Source: Bradyrhizobium sp. sBnM-33
GTDB lineage: Bacteria > Pseudomonadota > Alphaproteobacteria > Rhizobiales > Xanthobacteraceae
Direction of reading: 5' to 3'
Assembly: GCF_032917945.1 (NCBI RefSeq)
Contig: NZ_CP136624.1
Span: forward strand, 4,650,001 to 4,714,000
Length of the DNA: 64,000 nt
The stretch's first letter is position 1. Each line of letters starts with the position of its first letter. Positions 9,219-18,136 of this stretch are shown here, piece by piece. Below the pieces are notes generated by a model. That model had not been told where the DNA came from. It worked only from the letters and a program-made list of their open reading frames with translations, and made no database searches. Position numbers and translations under genes: made by a program.

Positions 9219-9956
9219 ATGATCATGAAGATCTTGCTGCTCGTTCTGTGCATGGTTGTCGTCGCGCGGGAGGCGACGGCACAGGAACCACAATGCGACC
9301 GCGAACGCGCGGCCATGGTCGAAGCCATCAGGGCCTACGCCCATCGTTCCCACGCCAGTGTTGTGGGACAACAGGGCCTCTCGGAGAGAGTTCTTGAGGC
9401 CATGGGGCGAACGAAACGCCACCTGTTCATGCCTGAACGGTCTTGCTCCATCGCCTACGCGAACAGGCCGGCTTCCATCGGACACGGCCAGACGATATCG
9501 CAGCCGTTCATCGTGGCATTGATGACAGAGTTGGCCGGGGTCGCGCCCGATCATGTTGTGCTCGAGGTCGGTACCGGTTCGGGCTATCAGGCCGCCATCC
9601 TTGCGCATCTGGCGCGGAAGGTCTGCACCATCGAGATCATCCCGCAATTGGCCGAAGCCGCCACGAAAACACTCAAAGAACTCGCATACGATAATGTCAG
9701 CGTCAGGCTGGGCGATGGTTATGCTGGCTGGCCCGATTGCGGTCCGTTTGACGCCATCGTCGTAACCGCCGCACTCGGGCAAGTACCGGCGCCGCTGATT
9801 GAGCAGCTTAAAGTAGGTGGCCGACTCGTCATGCCGGTGGGCGCCGCTTACACCAGTCAGCAGCTCACGGTCGTCGAGAAAACCGCCCCCGACAAGACGA
9901 CGACGCGTGCCGTCGCCCCCGTTCGCTTTGTGCCCTTCACGCGTTCAAAAGATTAA
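9219..9956 (+). CDS. Exported protein-L-isoaspartate O-methyltransferase-like protein
   Basis: 245 residues from ATG 9219 (ATG 9225 and GTG 9195 are alternatives). Residues 1-20 (MIMKILLLVLCMVVVAREAT) form a Sec signal, so the product is periplasmic, unusual for this normally cytoplasmic repair enzyme. The rest is the PCMT fold: GHGQTISQPFIVALMTEL, the SAM-binding VLEVGTGSGYQAAILAHL near residue 115, and DAIVVTAALGQVPAPLIEQL. The family methylates isoaspartyl residues so that damaged proteins can be repaired. Where SAM would come from in the periplasm is unclear; the helix could instead be an uncleaved anchor. Confidence 0.85.
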   Translation: MIMKILLLVLCMVVVAREATAQEPQCDRERAAMVEAIRAYAHRSHASVVGQQGLSERVLEAMGRTKRHLFMPERSCSIAYANRPASIGHGQTISQPFIVALMTELAGVAPDHVVLEVGTGSGYQAAILAHLARKVCTIEIIPQLAEAATKTLKELAYDNVSVRLGDGYAGWPDCGPFDAIVVTAALGQVPAPLIEQLKVGGRLVMPVGAAYTSQQLTVVEKTAPDKTTTRAVAPVRFVPFTRSKD

Positions 9957-10014
9957 GAGCCAGTATGGCGGCTATGTCGAAAACTACAGATAGGAAAAAG
10001 CAGGGGAGGCGGCC

Positions 10015-11613
10015 GTGAGCGGTGCAAGGCTAAAACATTACGGCTGGGGCCGCGAAGACGAAGGCATGACTGCCGAGGAGCGGGCCTTTGTGCTCGGCCG
10101 TTATCGCGAAAAATTTGCGCGCGATTCGTTTGAAACAACAGTCGTCCCGCGCCTTGAGGACCTGACATTGCGCGCGCCGCGCGTGGTGCCGCCGGCCTCG
10201 CTTGCCGCTTTTTGCACGAGCGAACGATACGACCGCGTCGCGCACGCCTACGGCAAATCCTATCCAGACTACGTGCGAGCCATGCTCGGCGAATACGGCA
10301 GCGCGCCCGACGTGGTCGCCTATCCAAGAAACGAAGCAGAGATTGCCGCTGTCATGGACTGGGCCGGTGGTGTCAGCGCGTCGCTTACGCCGTTCGGGGG
10401 CGGGTCGAGCGTTTGCGGCGGTGTCGAGCCGCGCGTCGACGGTATCAGCTACAAGGCGGCCGTCACGCTGGACTTACGCAATCTCGGCAAGGTCGTCGAG
10501 GTGGATCAGATATCGCGCGCCGCACTGATCGAAGGTGGTGCCTTTGGTCCATCTCTGGAGAACCAGCTTAAGCCGTATGGCGTCACGTTGCGTCACTTTC
10601 CGCAGAGCTTCGAGTATTCAACCCTTGGCGGCTGGATCGCGACGCGGTCGGGCGGCCATTTCGCCAGTCTCTACACGCATATAGACGATTTCGTTGAAAG
10701 CCTGCGCGTTGTGACGCCGCGCGGCGTAATGGAAACACGTCGCTTGCCGGGATCGGGTGCCGGACCGAGCCCCGACCGCATGTTCATAGGCTCCGAAGGA
10801 ACGCTCGGGGTGATCTCGCGCGCCTGGATGCGATTGCAGCCACGTCCCAAATTCCGTGCTGGCGCATCGGTTCGTTTCCACTCGTTCTTCAGTGCGGCCC
10901 GCGCGCTGCGCGCGATCGCACAGGCCGGCCTCTATCCATCGAACTGCCGCATCCTCGACGCGCAAGAGGCATTCAACACTGGGGCTGCCGACGGCAGCGT
11001 CGCGATTATGGTGCTCGGCTTTGAATCGGGCGACCATTCGCCGGATGCCTGGATGGCACGCGCGCTCGAATGCTGCGCCGACCATGGTGGGATACCGGAG
11101 GCGGCAAAGGCCGGCGATGCACATCTCGAAGGCGCGGCAGGAATCTGGCGTAACGCATTCATTCGTATGCCCTATGCGCGCGAGTTTCTGGCCCCGGCCG
11201 GCATCATCAACGACACCTTCGAGACCGCTATCACCTGGGAGCGGTTCGAAAGCTTCCACGACAAAGTGAAGGCGGCAACGGAGCGTGCAATTGTTGATGC
11301 GACTGGCGTAAAAGGCGAGGTCACATGCCGCTTCACCCATGTCTATCCTGACGGACCCGCGCCATATTTTTCTTTCCATGCACTCGGCCGCCACGGTGCT
11401 CTTCTGGAACAGTGGCAGGCGATCAAGAATGCGGCCAGCGATGCGCTGATTGAGGCGGGCGGGACGATCACGCATCATCATGCCGTTGGCCGTGATCATC
11501 GGCCTTGGTACGACCGTCAGCGCCCGGAGCTTTTCGCGACCGCGTTTCGGGCCGCAAAAAGAGAGCTCGATCCGCAAGGCATGCTCAATCCTGGAGTGCT
11601 CATTGACCCCTAA
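10015..11613 (+). CDS. FAD-binding oxidase, alkyldihydroxyacetonephosphate synthase-like
   Basis: 532 residues from GTG 10015. The FAD_binding_4 domain (about 95-270) shows VAYPRNEAEIAAVMDWA, LTPFGGGSSVCGGVEP and the STLGGWIATRSGGH segment; an oxidase C domain follows, with VKGEVTCRFTHVYPDGPAPYF and GGTITHHHAVGRDHRPWY. That His cluster and the overall order match bacterial relatives of AGPS, the flavoenzyme that exchanges an acyl for an alkyl chain in ether-lipid synthesis. Bacterial members often act on other 2-hydroxy acids, so the substrate is open. It begins 58 bases after the PIMT-like gene. Confidence 0.85.
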   Translation: MSGARLKHYGWGREDEGMTAEERAFVLGRYREKFARDSFETTVVPRLEDLTLRAPRVVPPASLAAFCTSERYDRVAHAYGKSYPDYVRAMLGEYGSAPDVVAYPRNEAEIAAVMDWAGGVSASLTPFGGGSSVCGGVEPRVDGISYKAAVTLDLRNLGKVVEVDQISRAALIEGGAFGPSLENQLKPYGVTLRHFPQSFEYSTLGGWIATRSGGHFASLYTHIDDFVESLRVVTPRGVMETRRLPGSGAGPSPDRMFIGSEGTLGVISRAWMRLQPRPKFRAGASVRFHSFFSAARALRAIAQAGLYPSNCRILDAQEAFNTGAADGSVAIMVLGFESGDHSPDAWMARALECCADHGGIPEAAKAGDAHLEGAAGIWRNAFIRMPYAREFLAPAGIINDTFETAITWERFESFHDKVKAATERAIVDATGVKGEVTCRFTHVYPDGPAPYFSFHALGRHGALLEQWQAIKNAASDALIEAGGTITHHHAVGRDHRPWYDRQRPELFATAFRAAKRELDPQGMLNPGVLIDP

Positions 11614-11738
11614 GGACAATTGGCGCGCCAACGGGGTTGGTCGCAAGGATAGGCGGCAAGCGGGTGCAATAGGGAACCCGCTACTCACGGATGAGTTTGT
11701 CCGCAGGGCTCACAGACCTTTTAGTCTGGAGGGAAGCC

Positions 11739-12458
11739 ATGGAGCATCTCCGCTACCCGAACGAGACCGCCGAGTATCGTGCTGCCAGAAACGCGCTTCT
11801 GGACGACGAGATCGCGCTTCGTGCCCACATTGAAGCTGTAGCAGCCAAGCGCCGCGCCTTGCCGCTCGGCGGCGAAGTACCGGAAGACTATGTATTCGAG
11901 CGGATAGGCAAGAATGCAGCGCCTGAGAAGGTCAAGATGTCCGAGTTGTTCGGTCCGCACGACACGCTCATTCTGTACAGCTTCATGTATGGACCCGAGC
12001 GGGAGCTACCATGTCCCGGCTGCACGCACCTGCTTGATGGGCTCGACGGCGCGGCAAGGCACATCGGCCAGCGAGCTGCACTTTACATCGTCGCAAAATC
12101 CTCAATTGCTCGTCTCTCCGCGTGGGCTCACGGGCGCGGCTGGGACCATCTGTCGTTCGTGTCTACGGCGGGCAATAGCTTCGACGCGGATTATTTTGGT
12201 GACACGTCGAAGTTTTCCAAGGGGTTGCGTACACAGCATCGCGTTCCGGACGGCGAGAACTGGGACGAAACGATCTTCAACGTGTTCAAGAAGAGCGGCG
12301 GAGCAATCCGTCACTTCTGGGGTTCAGAGATGAGCTTCGCACCAACCGAACCCAATCAACATCATCGCGCCGGGGATCAGGTCGACCCCTTGTGGGGGCT
12401 GCTCGATATGACCCCCGAAGGGCGCGGAGACTTTTTTCCCAAGGTAAACTACGATTGA
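11739..12458 (+). CDS. DUF899 (thioredoxin-like) family protein, copy 1
   Basis: 239 residues from ATG 11739, preceded by GGAGGGAAGCC; the track to 11691 would only add a non-family N-terminus. The sequence follows the DUF899 pattern: YPNETAEYRAARNALLDDE, RRALPLGGEVPEDYVFE, LFGPHDTLILYSFMYGPE, CPGCTHLLDGLDG (a thioredoxin-like CxxC near residue 90), FVSTAGNSFDADY and FWGSEMSFAP. Members are predicted cytoplasmic thioredoxin-fold proteins of undefined role, often near dioxygenase genes. A related protein lies at 61854-62624. Confidence 0.88.
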   Translation: MEHLRYPNETAEYRAARNALLDDEIALRAHIEAVAAKRRALPLGGEVPEDYVFERIGKNAAPEKVKMSELFGPHDTLILYSFMYGPERELPCPGCTHLLDGLDGAARHIGQRAALYIVAKSSIARLSAWAHGRGWDHLSFVSTAGNSFDADYFGDTSKFSKGLRTQHRVPDGENWDETIFNVFKKSGGAIRHFWGSEMSFAPTEPNQHHRAGDQVDPLWGLLDMTPEGRGDFFPKVNYD

Positions 12459-12584
12459 CCCTCGGGCCCTGTGCAGCCAAAGGGTCGAAGGTTTGACCGT
12501 TATCGGAAGTTACACGCGAGTTTATCCGGCTGGAAAGAAGGCATCGGCTTGTTTACATTGAGGGGTGATCGAGGGAGCGACACG

Positions 12585-13172
12585 ATGTCAGCGACACCAG
12601 AAGTCAAGTCCGCAAGCGCGAACAACCGGGCAAGCGCAATCAGTACCATTGTGCTCGGCTTTGCGGCTGACCCGATGGCGCGTTGGGTATGGTCTGACTC
12701 GTCGGAATATCTCAGAATAATGCCTCGGTTCGTCAATGCTTTCGGCGGCCGGGCTTTCGAGCATGGCACAGCCTACATCACTGAAGGGGGACGCGCTGTC
12801 GCCTTATGGCTGCCGCCGGGTGTCGAGCCAGACGAAGCAGAAATGGGCGCAATCATGGAGGAATCGGTGCGACCGGATATCGCCGACGATATCGGGGCCG
12901 TGATGAAAGGCATGGCCGAACATCATCCCCGCGAGCCGCATTGGTACTTACCCCTTTTCGCCGCCGATCCGAACTGGATCGGGCAAGGGCTTGGCGCGTT
13001 GCTGATGAAACACGCGCTCCGACGATGCGACGGGGAGGGCATCGCGGCCTATCTCGAAAGCTCGAACCCGCGTAACATGTCGCTCTATGAACGCCATGGC
13101 TTCGAAGCTGTTGGCAGGATCCAAAGCGGCTCTTCTCCAGTGCTGACGCCGATGCTGCGGCCCGCATCCTGA
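12585..13172 (+). CDS. GNAT family N-acetyltransferase
   Basis: 195 residues from ATG 12585, with GAGGGAG upstream; the longer frame from 12471 is not family-like. The C-terminal half has the acetyl-CoA-binding motif A region (PNWIGQGLGALLMKHALRRCDGEG, Q/RxxGxG/A type) and motif B (AYLESSNPRNMSLYERHGFEAVG). The N-terminal half is diverged. The substrate is unknown. It is the last plus-strand gene before a convergent ThuA gene. Confidence 0.85.
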   Translation: MSATPEVKSASANNRASAISTIVLGFAADPMARWVWSDSSEYLRIMPRFVNAFGGRAFEHGTAYITEGGRAVALWLPPGVEPDEAEMGAIMEESVRPDIADDIGAVMKGMAEHHPREPHWYLPLFAADPNWIGQGLGALLMKHALRRCDGEGIAAYLESSNPRNMSLYERHGFEAVGRIQSGSSPVLTPMLRPAS

Positions 13173-13212
13173 ACGTTCGACACGCTCGCGCTATCACCTG
13201 CACGCTGGAGAT

Positions 13213-13968
13213 TTAGGGCGACCTTCGCATAGACCAGAGGATCGCGTTGGTGAGGATTCGCTGGTAGCGGGCGTCCTGCCAAACTGACGGCTCGTGGCCC
13301 AGCGCCGTATAGAATACGCGTCCCTCGCCGTAGAAGCGCCTCCATGCAAGAGGCCACCCATAGAATCGTTGATGCACGCCTGTCTTGCCAAGGTCCACCG
13401 AGCTTGGGTCGAGGCGCAGGAGCACGCGTGATCGACGATAGTCGAAGTCGCTGATTTGGTAGATCTCGTCCTCGACCTGCAACGAATTCCCGAGAAAAGC
13501 CACCAGAGGATCGCTGGGATCGACCACCTCGATTGTCACGGCCTGATGCCAGGGGTGACCATTAAAGTAGCCGCCGACGAGGTCGAGATAATCCGGCCAG
13601 GTGTAAAATGTGTCCGTCGCCGAATGAACACCGAGGAACCCGCGGCCCGAGCGCACGAAGTTGAGAAGAGCGTTCTTTTGCGCTTCGCTCATCGGAAGTT
13701 CTCCTGACGTGTAGAACATCACCGCGGCGTAGCGCTCGAGGTTATCGGGAGAGAATTCAGACGTGTCTTCCGTTGCCGTGACTTCAAAGACACCCGAGTT
13801 GCTTCCAAGCTGGGTCAGGATTGCCTTGGAAAGCGGTATGACATCGTGCCGGTAGCCGGCCGAGTACGTGAAATAGAGGACGCGCTGACGCGGGCGTTCC
13901 GCATGCGTGCCCAGTGGTCGCATGGCCGCCGCGCCGCCGAGGAGCGCAATAAAATCGCGTCGCCGCAC
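13213..13968 (-). CDS. ThuA-domain protein with Tat signal
   Basis: 251 residues. The N-terminus RRRDFIALLGGAAAM is a twin-arginine signal, so the product is exported folded. The remainder is a class I glutamine amidotransferase-like ThuA domain: YFTYSAGYRHD, a RYAAVMFYTSGELP strand, RGFLGVHSATDTFY, GGYFNGHPWHQ and GRVFYTALGHEPSVWQDARYQRI. ThuA proteins act in trehalose or other sugar use (for example keto-sugar processing), but the exported group has no firm biochemical assignment. Convergent with the GNAT gene, 40 bases apart. Confidence 0.88.
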   Translation of the reverse strand: MRRRDFIALLGGAAAMRPLGTHAERPRQRVLYFTYSAGYRHDVIPLSKAILTQLGSNSGVFEVTATEDTSEFSPDNLERYAAVMFYTSGELPMSEAQKNALLNFVRSGRGFLGVHSATDTFYTWPDYLDLVGGYFNGHPWHQAVTIEVVDPSDPLVAFLGNSLQVEDEIYQISDFDYRRSRVLLRLDPSSVDLGKTGVHQRFYGWPLAWRRFYGEGRVFYTALGHEPSVWQDARYQRILTNAILWSMRRSP

Positions 13969-14295
13969 AATCCCCTCCGCTCAGCAATGTATTGAAAGAA
14001 GCTTACCACAGATCAGCCCGGCCGTGGCCTTGCGGCATCGCCACTCTCTGCCGACCTATGCAACGCCCACGTTCAGTTCATGCCTTCAGCTCTTTGAGGT
14101 CGCGACAGGCGATCGAGAGATTTGGCGGGCTGTCGCCGTCGGTATTTTCGCGTCTCGGAAAATGGCGGTTGCGAATGCCATGATCCGGAGGCCACCCGCG
14201 AAAGCCCGAATCTGATGTGCGCCAATCTGTCCCGCCTTTCGCCTATGGCAGAGGGGGGACGATGCGGTACGCTCGCCGAAAATCAGGGAGCGAAT
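13969..14295. other. Intergenic region between divergent ThuA and Bug-receptor genes
   Basis: 327 bases without a credible gene. It must hold both promoters. I see the AGGGAG ribosome site of the downstream gene but no clear operator, repeat or hairpin. Confidence 0.5.
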
Positions 14296-15285
14296 ATGCC
14301 AGTGAGAATCAGCCGCCGTCACTTCATCGCCGTCGGCGCGGCCGCCGCCGCAACGCCTTTCCTCGTGCGTGGCGCCTTCGCGCAAGCCCCCTGGCCGTCG
14401 CGGAATATCCGCATGGTCTGCAGCTACCCGGCGGGCGGGCAGACCGACTTGCTCGCGCGCGCGTTCGGCGATTACATTTCCAGGCAGGTGGGTCAGAACG
14501 TCGTCATCGAAAACAAGGCGGGCGCCTCCGGCTCGATCGGCGCGGCGGAAGTCGCACGCGCCGCGCCCGATGGCCACACCATCCTGTGCTCGATCTCGAC
14601 GACCTATGTGATGAACCGGGTCATGATGAAGAACCCCGGCTACGACATGGACAGGGACCTGACGCTCGTCAGCATCATTCCGGGCGCCGGGCTGCTGCTG
14701 GTCGCGAGCCTGGCGTCCGGCGTCAAGACGCTGGACGATTTCGTCGCGTTCGCGCGCAAGAAGGGCCAGGTCAACTTCGGTACCTATAGCGCGGGCTCGG
14801 CCCCGCACATGACGATCAACGAACTCAACAAGCAGTACGGCCTCAAGATCGAGCCGATCCACTACCGGGGCGAAGCGCCGATGTGGACCGGGCTGATGGA
14901 CGGCACGCTTGACGTCGCGATGGGCAGCTACACGGCCGCGCAACCCGTCCTGCAAGGCAATCACGGCGTGGTGTTCGCGGTGCACTCGAAGAAGGTCGCC
15001 GCGATTCCGAACGTCAAGACGCTGCCTGAACAGGGCGCCACATCGAAGTTCTTCACAATCAGCGGCTTCACGGGCTGGGCGGTGCCGAAGGCGACGCCGC
15101 AGCCGATCGTCGATCGGCTGTCGGAACTCTGCGTGGCCGCCAACAACGATCCGAAGGTGAAGGAAGTTCTCGCCACGTTCGTGCTCGAGCCGGCGCTCGG
15201 CTTCAAGGAAAGCAATGCGTTGTATCAGCGCGAATTGCCGACCTGGATCGAAAGCGCGCAGGCGCTCGGCCTGGAGCCGGCGTAG
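14296..15285 (+). CDS. Bug/TctC-type periplasmic solute-binding receptor
   Basis: 329 residues from ATG 14296 with AGGGAGCGAAT upstream. SRRHFIAVGAAAAAT...GAFAQ is a Tat signal. The mature protein is a tripartite tricarboxylate receptor (Bug family): YPAGGQTDLLARAFGDYIS, NKAGASGSIGAAEVARAAPDG, NFGTYSAGSAPHM and HYRGEAPMWTGLMDGTLDVAM. Such receptors bind carboxylated small molecules. No TctA/TctB membrane genes are nearby, as is common for the large Bug families of soil bacteria, so it may work with a remote transporter or as a sensor partner. Confidence 0.92.
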   Translation: MPVRISRRHFIAVGAAAAATPFLVRGAFAQAPWPSRNIRMVCSYPAGGQTDLLARAFGDYISRQVGQNVVIENKAGASGSIGAAEVARAAPDGHTILCSISTTYVMNRVMMKNPGYDMDRDLTLVSIIPGAGLLLVASLASGVKTLDDFVAFARKKGQVNFGTYSAGSAPHMTINELNKQYGLKIEPIHYRGEAPMWTGLMDGTLDVAMGSYTAAQPVLQGNHGVVFAVHSKKVAAIPNVKTLPEQGATSKFFTISGFTGWAVPKATPQPIVDRLSELCVAANNDPKVKEVLATFVLEPALGFKESNALYQRELPTWIESAQALGLEPA

Positions 15286-15293
15286 ATGAGCGC

Positions 15294-15385
15294 GTAGAGT
15301 GGGCAAAGCGCAAGCGTGCCCACCATCCATCAACAGCGGTGCAAGAAATGGTGGGCACGGCGCCAACGCGCCTTTGCCCACCCTG
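15294..15385. repeat. Dispersed palindromic repeat, GTAGGGTGGGCAAAG type
   Basis: GTAGAGTGGGCAAAGCGCAA... CGTGCCCACC pairs with GGTGGGCACG...CCTTTGCCCACCCTGC. Other members: 16739-16826, 27136-27220 and 28486-28590. It lies between two convergent genes. Confidence 0.75.
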
Positions 15386-15399
15386 CGATTCTACGATTC

Positions 15400-16647
15400 T
15401 CACTTCATTCCCATGCAGCTCGCATAGAACGTCGTCGTCGCCGGCCAGTCCGAGAACATGCCGCGGATGCCGACCTGTTTGGCCAACACATCCAATACCG
15501 TCAGCGTATCGCCGTCGCGGTCGACCGCCGATTTGATCGACTTGTGATAGAAGCCGCCGCCCTTGTTGAGCGGGCCATCGCGTTCCAGCGACCAGCCGAT
15601 CAGGTCGAGGCCTGCGGCCCTGGCGGCCTTGGCGTATTCGGAGGGGACAATTTCCTTCTTGTCGTTCAGCGTCAGCATGGTCCAGATCGGCGGGCCAAGG
15701 ATTGCGACGCCCTGTGCCTTCAATTCCGCCATCGACGGTTTCCATGTCTCCGGCTTATTGGGATCGAGACCCTCTTTTTCGTAGCGCTCTTCAAGGTAGA
15801 CCGCCTGTTTCGCGAATTCCGGTTCGGTCTTCACCCAGTGAAGCACGTCGGCGAAATTAAAACTTTGCGCGAACACGTCTGACGGCGGAATGCCGGCCTT
15901 CTTGTAGGCGTCCAGCATCTGGCTCGCGTATTTCTCCTGCGTGTAATCGCCGTCGAACGGCATCGGCACCTCCGGCGCCTTGAGCTCAGGCGTGAACTTG
16001 GCGCCGAGACTCTTGATCAGCGCGATGCTCTCGTCATGGGTCATCAGAGTCCCGGAATTGGCGTAGAGGTCGGTGCGCCAGCGCGGCGTGCCGTTTTGGT
16101 ATTCCGCCGGCGTCTTGGCATCCGGGTTAAAGCCGTCCATTTTCGCACTGAGCATTCGGAATTCGGCGAGCGTGATGTCGCTCGTGCAGCACTTTGCGGA
16201 GGCTTTCTTGCCAGTCGCGGGATCAGCCGGGCTGAAAGCTTGCGTGCATTTTGCGGCAAGCTCGGGCACGGTCAAGATGTTGGTGGTGGTGTGCAGGTCG
16301 CATTGCGAGTGGCGGCACACGAGTTGGCGGTCTTTCGTAAACGTCACGTCGCATTCGACGATGCCGGCGCCCATGCGGGCGGCAGCAATATACGACTCCC
16401 TGGTATGCTCAGGAAATTCCAGCGCGGCGCCGCGGTGGCCGATGGAAAAATCGGTCTTGCGAAATGGTCCGGTGCACTGGCTGAGCTGTTGCTTCAGCGG
16501 CCCGTCCTTCATCTTGTCGACGAGATAGAACGGCCGAGGCCCGATCTGCGGCTCGCGCGGTAGCATGATGTCCTCGGCCGCGGCGGGAAGGATCGCGGTC
16601 AGGCACAGAAGCGCAGACAACAGGACGGAGCGATAGCGGACGGACAT
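15400..16647 (-). CDS. Exported glycerophosphodiester phosphodiesterase family protein
   Basis: 415 residues from ATG 16647. Residues 1-25 form a Sec signal ([18 protein letters not shown]). The GDPD TIM barrel begins with [23 protein letters not shown], with catalytic His-Arg and downstream [20 protein letters not shown] that supplies the metal-binding Glu/Asp and second His. About 80 residues with several Cys (KCTQ, KCCTSD) are inserted after this. The family hydrolyses glycerophosphodiesters to glycerol-3-phosphate and an alcohol, here in the periplasm. It is larger than typical GlpQ and belongs to the long secreted group. Confidence 0.9.
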   Translation of the reverse strand: MSVRYRSVLLSALLCLTAILPAAAEDIMLPREPQIGPRPFYLVDKMKDGPLKQQLSQCTGPFRKTDFSIGHRGAALEFPEHTRESYIAAARMGAGIVECDVTFTKDRQLVCRHSQCDLHTTTNILTVPELAAKCTQAFSPADPATGKKASAKCCTSDITLAEFRMLSAKMDGFNPDAKTPAEYQNGTPRWRTDLYANSGTLMTHDESIALIKSLGAKFTPELKAPEVPMPFDGDYTQEKYASQMLDAYKKAGIPPSDVFAQSFNFADVLHWVKTEPEFAKQAVYLEERYEKEGLDPNKPETWKPSMAELKAQGVAILGPPIWTMLTLNDKKEIVPSEYAKAARAAGLDLIGWSLERDGPLNKGGGFYHKSIKSAVDRDGDTLTVLDVLAKQVGIRGMFSDWPATTTFYASCMGMK

Positions 16648-16738
16648 GGGAGACACCTCGGATAACGCATTGCGTGCAGACTTAATATCACGGAGCATAT
16701 GACAGTTGCGTGTTGAAGGGTGTTAGAGCGGACAATGC

Positions 16739-16826
16739 GTAGGGTGGGCAAAGGCGCGCTTGCGCCGTGCCCACCATTCTTGCGCCGTTCTTGCGTGGTG
16801 GGCACGCTGCGCTTTGCCCACCCTAC
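16739..16826. repeat. Dispersed palindromic repeat, GTAGGGTGGGCAAAG type
   Basis: GTAGGGTGGGCAAAGGCGCG at the left, GCGCTTTGCCCACCCTAC at the right, with inner GTGCCCACCA/TGGTGGGCAC arms: a near-perfect nested palindrome between divergent genes. Confidence 0.8.
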
Positions 16827-16853
16827 AAAAAATATGAACTAGGGAGAGAAAAA

Positions 16854-17168
16854 ATGCCCGCAGCCTTTTTCGTCGTCCGCGCCACCGTGTCCGATCCCGC
16901 CAAGCGTCAGGCATTCGACGCCTGGTATTCGCGTGAACATCTGCCGGATGCGATGAAATCGTTCGGCGCGGTGAAGGCATGGCGCTATTGGAGCGCGACC
17001 GATCCGTCGCTGCACCAGGCGATGTATCAATTTCCGGACCAGGCGGCGCTCGATCGCGCGATGAAGGGGCCGGAGTTGAAGCGACTGGTGGCCGATTTCA
17101 ACCGCGATTGGCCCGACGTGACGCGAACGCGCGAGGTGCTGGTGCTGGCGGAAGAGCTTGTGGCCTGA
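16854..17168 (+). CDS. Small dimeric alpha/beta-barrel-like protein
   Basis: 104 residues from ATG 16854, with AGGGAGAGAA upstream; the longer frame runs into the repeat. The pattern AFFVVRATVSDPAKRQAFDAWY...EHLPDAMKSFGAVKAWRYW followed by YQFPDQAALDRAMK fits the ferredoxin-like dimeric alpha/beta-barrel superfamily (EthD/DUF4286/Abm type). Cytoplasmic; ligand unknown. Single gene. Confidence 0.7.
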   Translation: MPAAFFVVRATVSDPAKRQAFDAWYSREHLPDAMKSFGAVKAWRYWSATDPSLHQAMYQFPDQAALDRAMKGPELKRLVADFNRDWPDVTRTREVLVLAEELVA

Positions 17169-17386
17169 AACGGCGACGTGTGCCTCGTCGAGCGAAAGCG
17201 GATCGTCACGCCTGCTCGAAACAGAAAAGCCGCGGTAACGATAAGGGTGCCGCAACGCAACAGTGCCTGAAATAAATATGCATCGGCTCCGATTGGCGAC
17301 AAAGCTGAACACGGAGTTCACCGCGCGTTCATCTCGGCACCTCGAAACTCTCTTTCTCGCACGCAGCAAACGGAGGAAGGGATGTG

Positions 17387-17728
17387 ATGGAACGCCGACA
17401 CTTTTTGAAACTCGCCTTTGGATTTGCTGCGGGCGGCGTCGCGCTTGCAGCGAGCGCGCAGGCCGCGCCGCTGATGCCGGCGCCGCTTGCCGACGACGAC
17501 AAACTGCCCGCCAACAAGGACACGCAACCCGCCGTCACGTCAGGCGATGAGGTCGATCGCCTCTCGCCCGAAGAAGTACGCTGGGGCCGCGGCCGCGGCC
17601 GTCGTCGCGGCTGGGGCCGACGGCACTGGGGCTGGCGCCGCCGCCGTTGGCGCCGCAGGCACTGGGGATGGCATCGCCGCCGTCGTTGGCGCCGCCGTTA
17701 CTGGCGCCGTCGTCGTTACTACTGGTAA
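17387..17728 (+). CDS. Tat-exported protein with an Arg/Trp-rich repetitive C-terminus
   Basis: 113 residues from ATG 17387, preceded by the strong site GGAGGAAGG. ERRHFLKLAFGFAAGG...AQA is a textbook Tat signal with cleavage near residue 27. A 35-residue acidic linker (DDDKLPANKD, SGDEVDRLSPEE) leads to about 50 residues made almost only of Arg, Trp, His, Gly and Tyr, in units such as GWRRRRWRRRHWGW. The tail is extremely basic and aromatic and could bind anionic polymers. No enzyme domain is present. A strong hairpin terminator follows. Confidence 0.8.
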   Translation: MERRHFLKLAFGFAAGGVALAASAQAAPLMPAPLADDDKLPANKDTQPAVTSGDEVDRLSPEEVRWGRGRGRRRGWGRRHWGWRRRRWRRRHWGWHRRRRWRRRYWRRRRYYW

Positions 17729-17760
17729 GCCGCCGTCGGGAATTGCTCGAGCAAGCAAAA

Positions 17761-17784
17761 AAAGCCCCGCGCGAGCGGGGCTTT
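17761..17784. terminator. Hairpin terminator between convergent genes
   Basis: AAAGCCCCGC GCGA GCGGGGCTTT: a 10-base stem with flanking A and T runs on both strands, so it can end transcripts from the Tat-exported protein gene and from the opposing GCG_CRPN-like gene. Confidence 0.85.
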
Positions 17785-17798
17785 CGTCGTTGGAAATT

Positions 17799-18053
17799 TC
17801 AGTAAGCGCGGCAGCGTCCGTAGCGCCACACGGTGCCGTAGGGACACACGCGGCCGGGCCGCACCACGACGGTCCGAGCTGGAGGCCGCACCACGACGAC
17901 CGGGGCCGCCGGCCGAACAACGACCCGGCGATTGGGTTGGCAGCCGCCATAGGGGCCGCGATGCCAGCCGGGCCCGCATCCCTGCGCGGCTTCCGCCGCG
18001 CTGAAGCTGGCAACCGTGCCCAGGGCCAAAACTGCTGCGAAAAGGTACTTCAT
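17799..18053 (-). CDS. Small secreted GCG_CRPN-type protein
   Basis: 84 residues from ATG 18053, with GGGAG upstream. A Sec signal (KYLFAAVLALGTVASFSAAEA) is followed by GCGPGWHRGPYGGCQPN, the motif I know as the GCG_CRPN prefix of small exported proteins in Bradyrhizobium relatives. Next come Val/Arg/Pro repeats (VVVRPAAPVVVVRPPA) and a Cys-containing end (CPYGTVWRYGRC). Four Cys could make two disulfides. Function unknown. It shares its terminator with the convergent Arg/Trp-rich protein gene. Confidence 0.8.
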   Translation of the reverse strand: MKYLFAAVLALGTVASFSAAEAAQGCGPGWHRGPYGGCQPNRRVVVRPAAPVVVVRPPARTVVVRPGRVCPYGTVWRYGRCRAY

Positions 18054-18136
18054 GTTTTCTCCCGTTCTTGGCCGCAAGGCGGCACGTTTGCAACCTAGTC
18101 ACGAACGCCTGAATGGAACATGAATGTCGTGATTTG

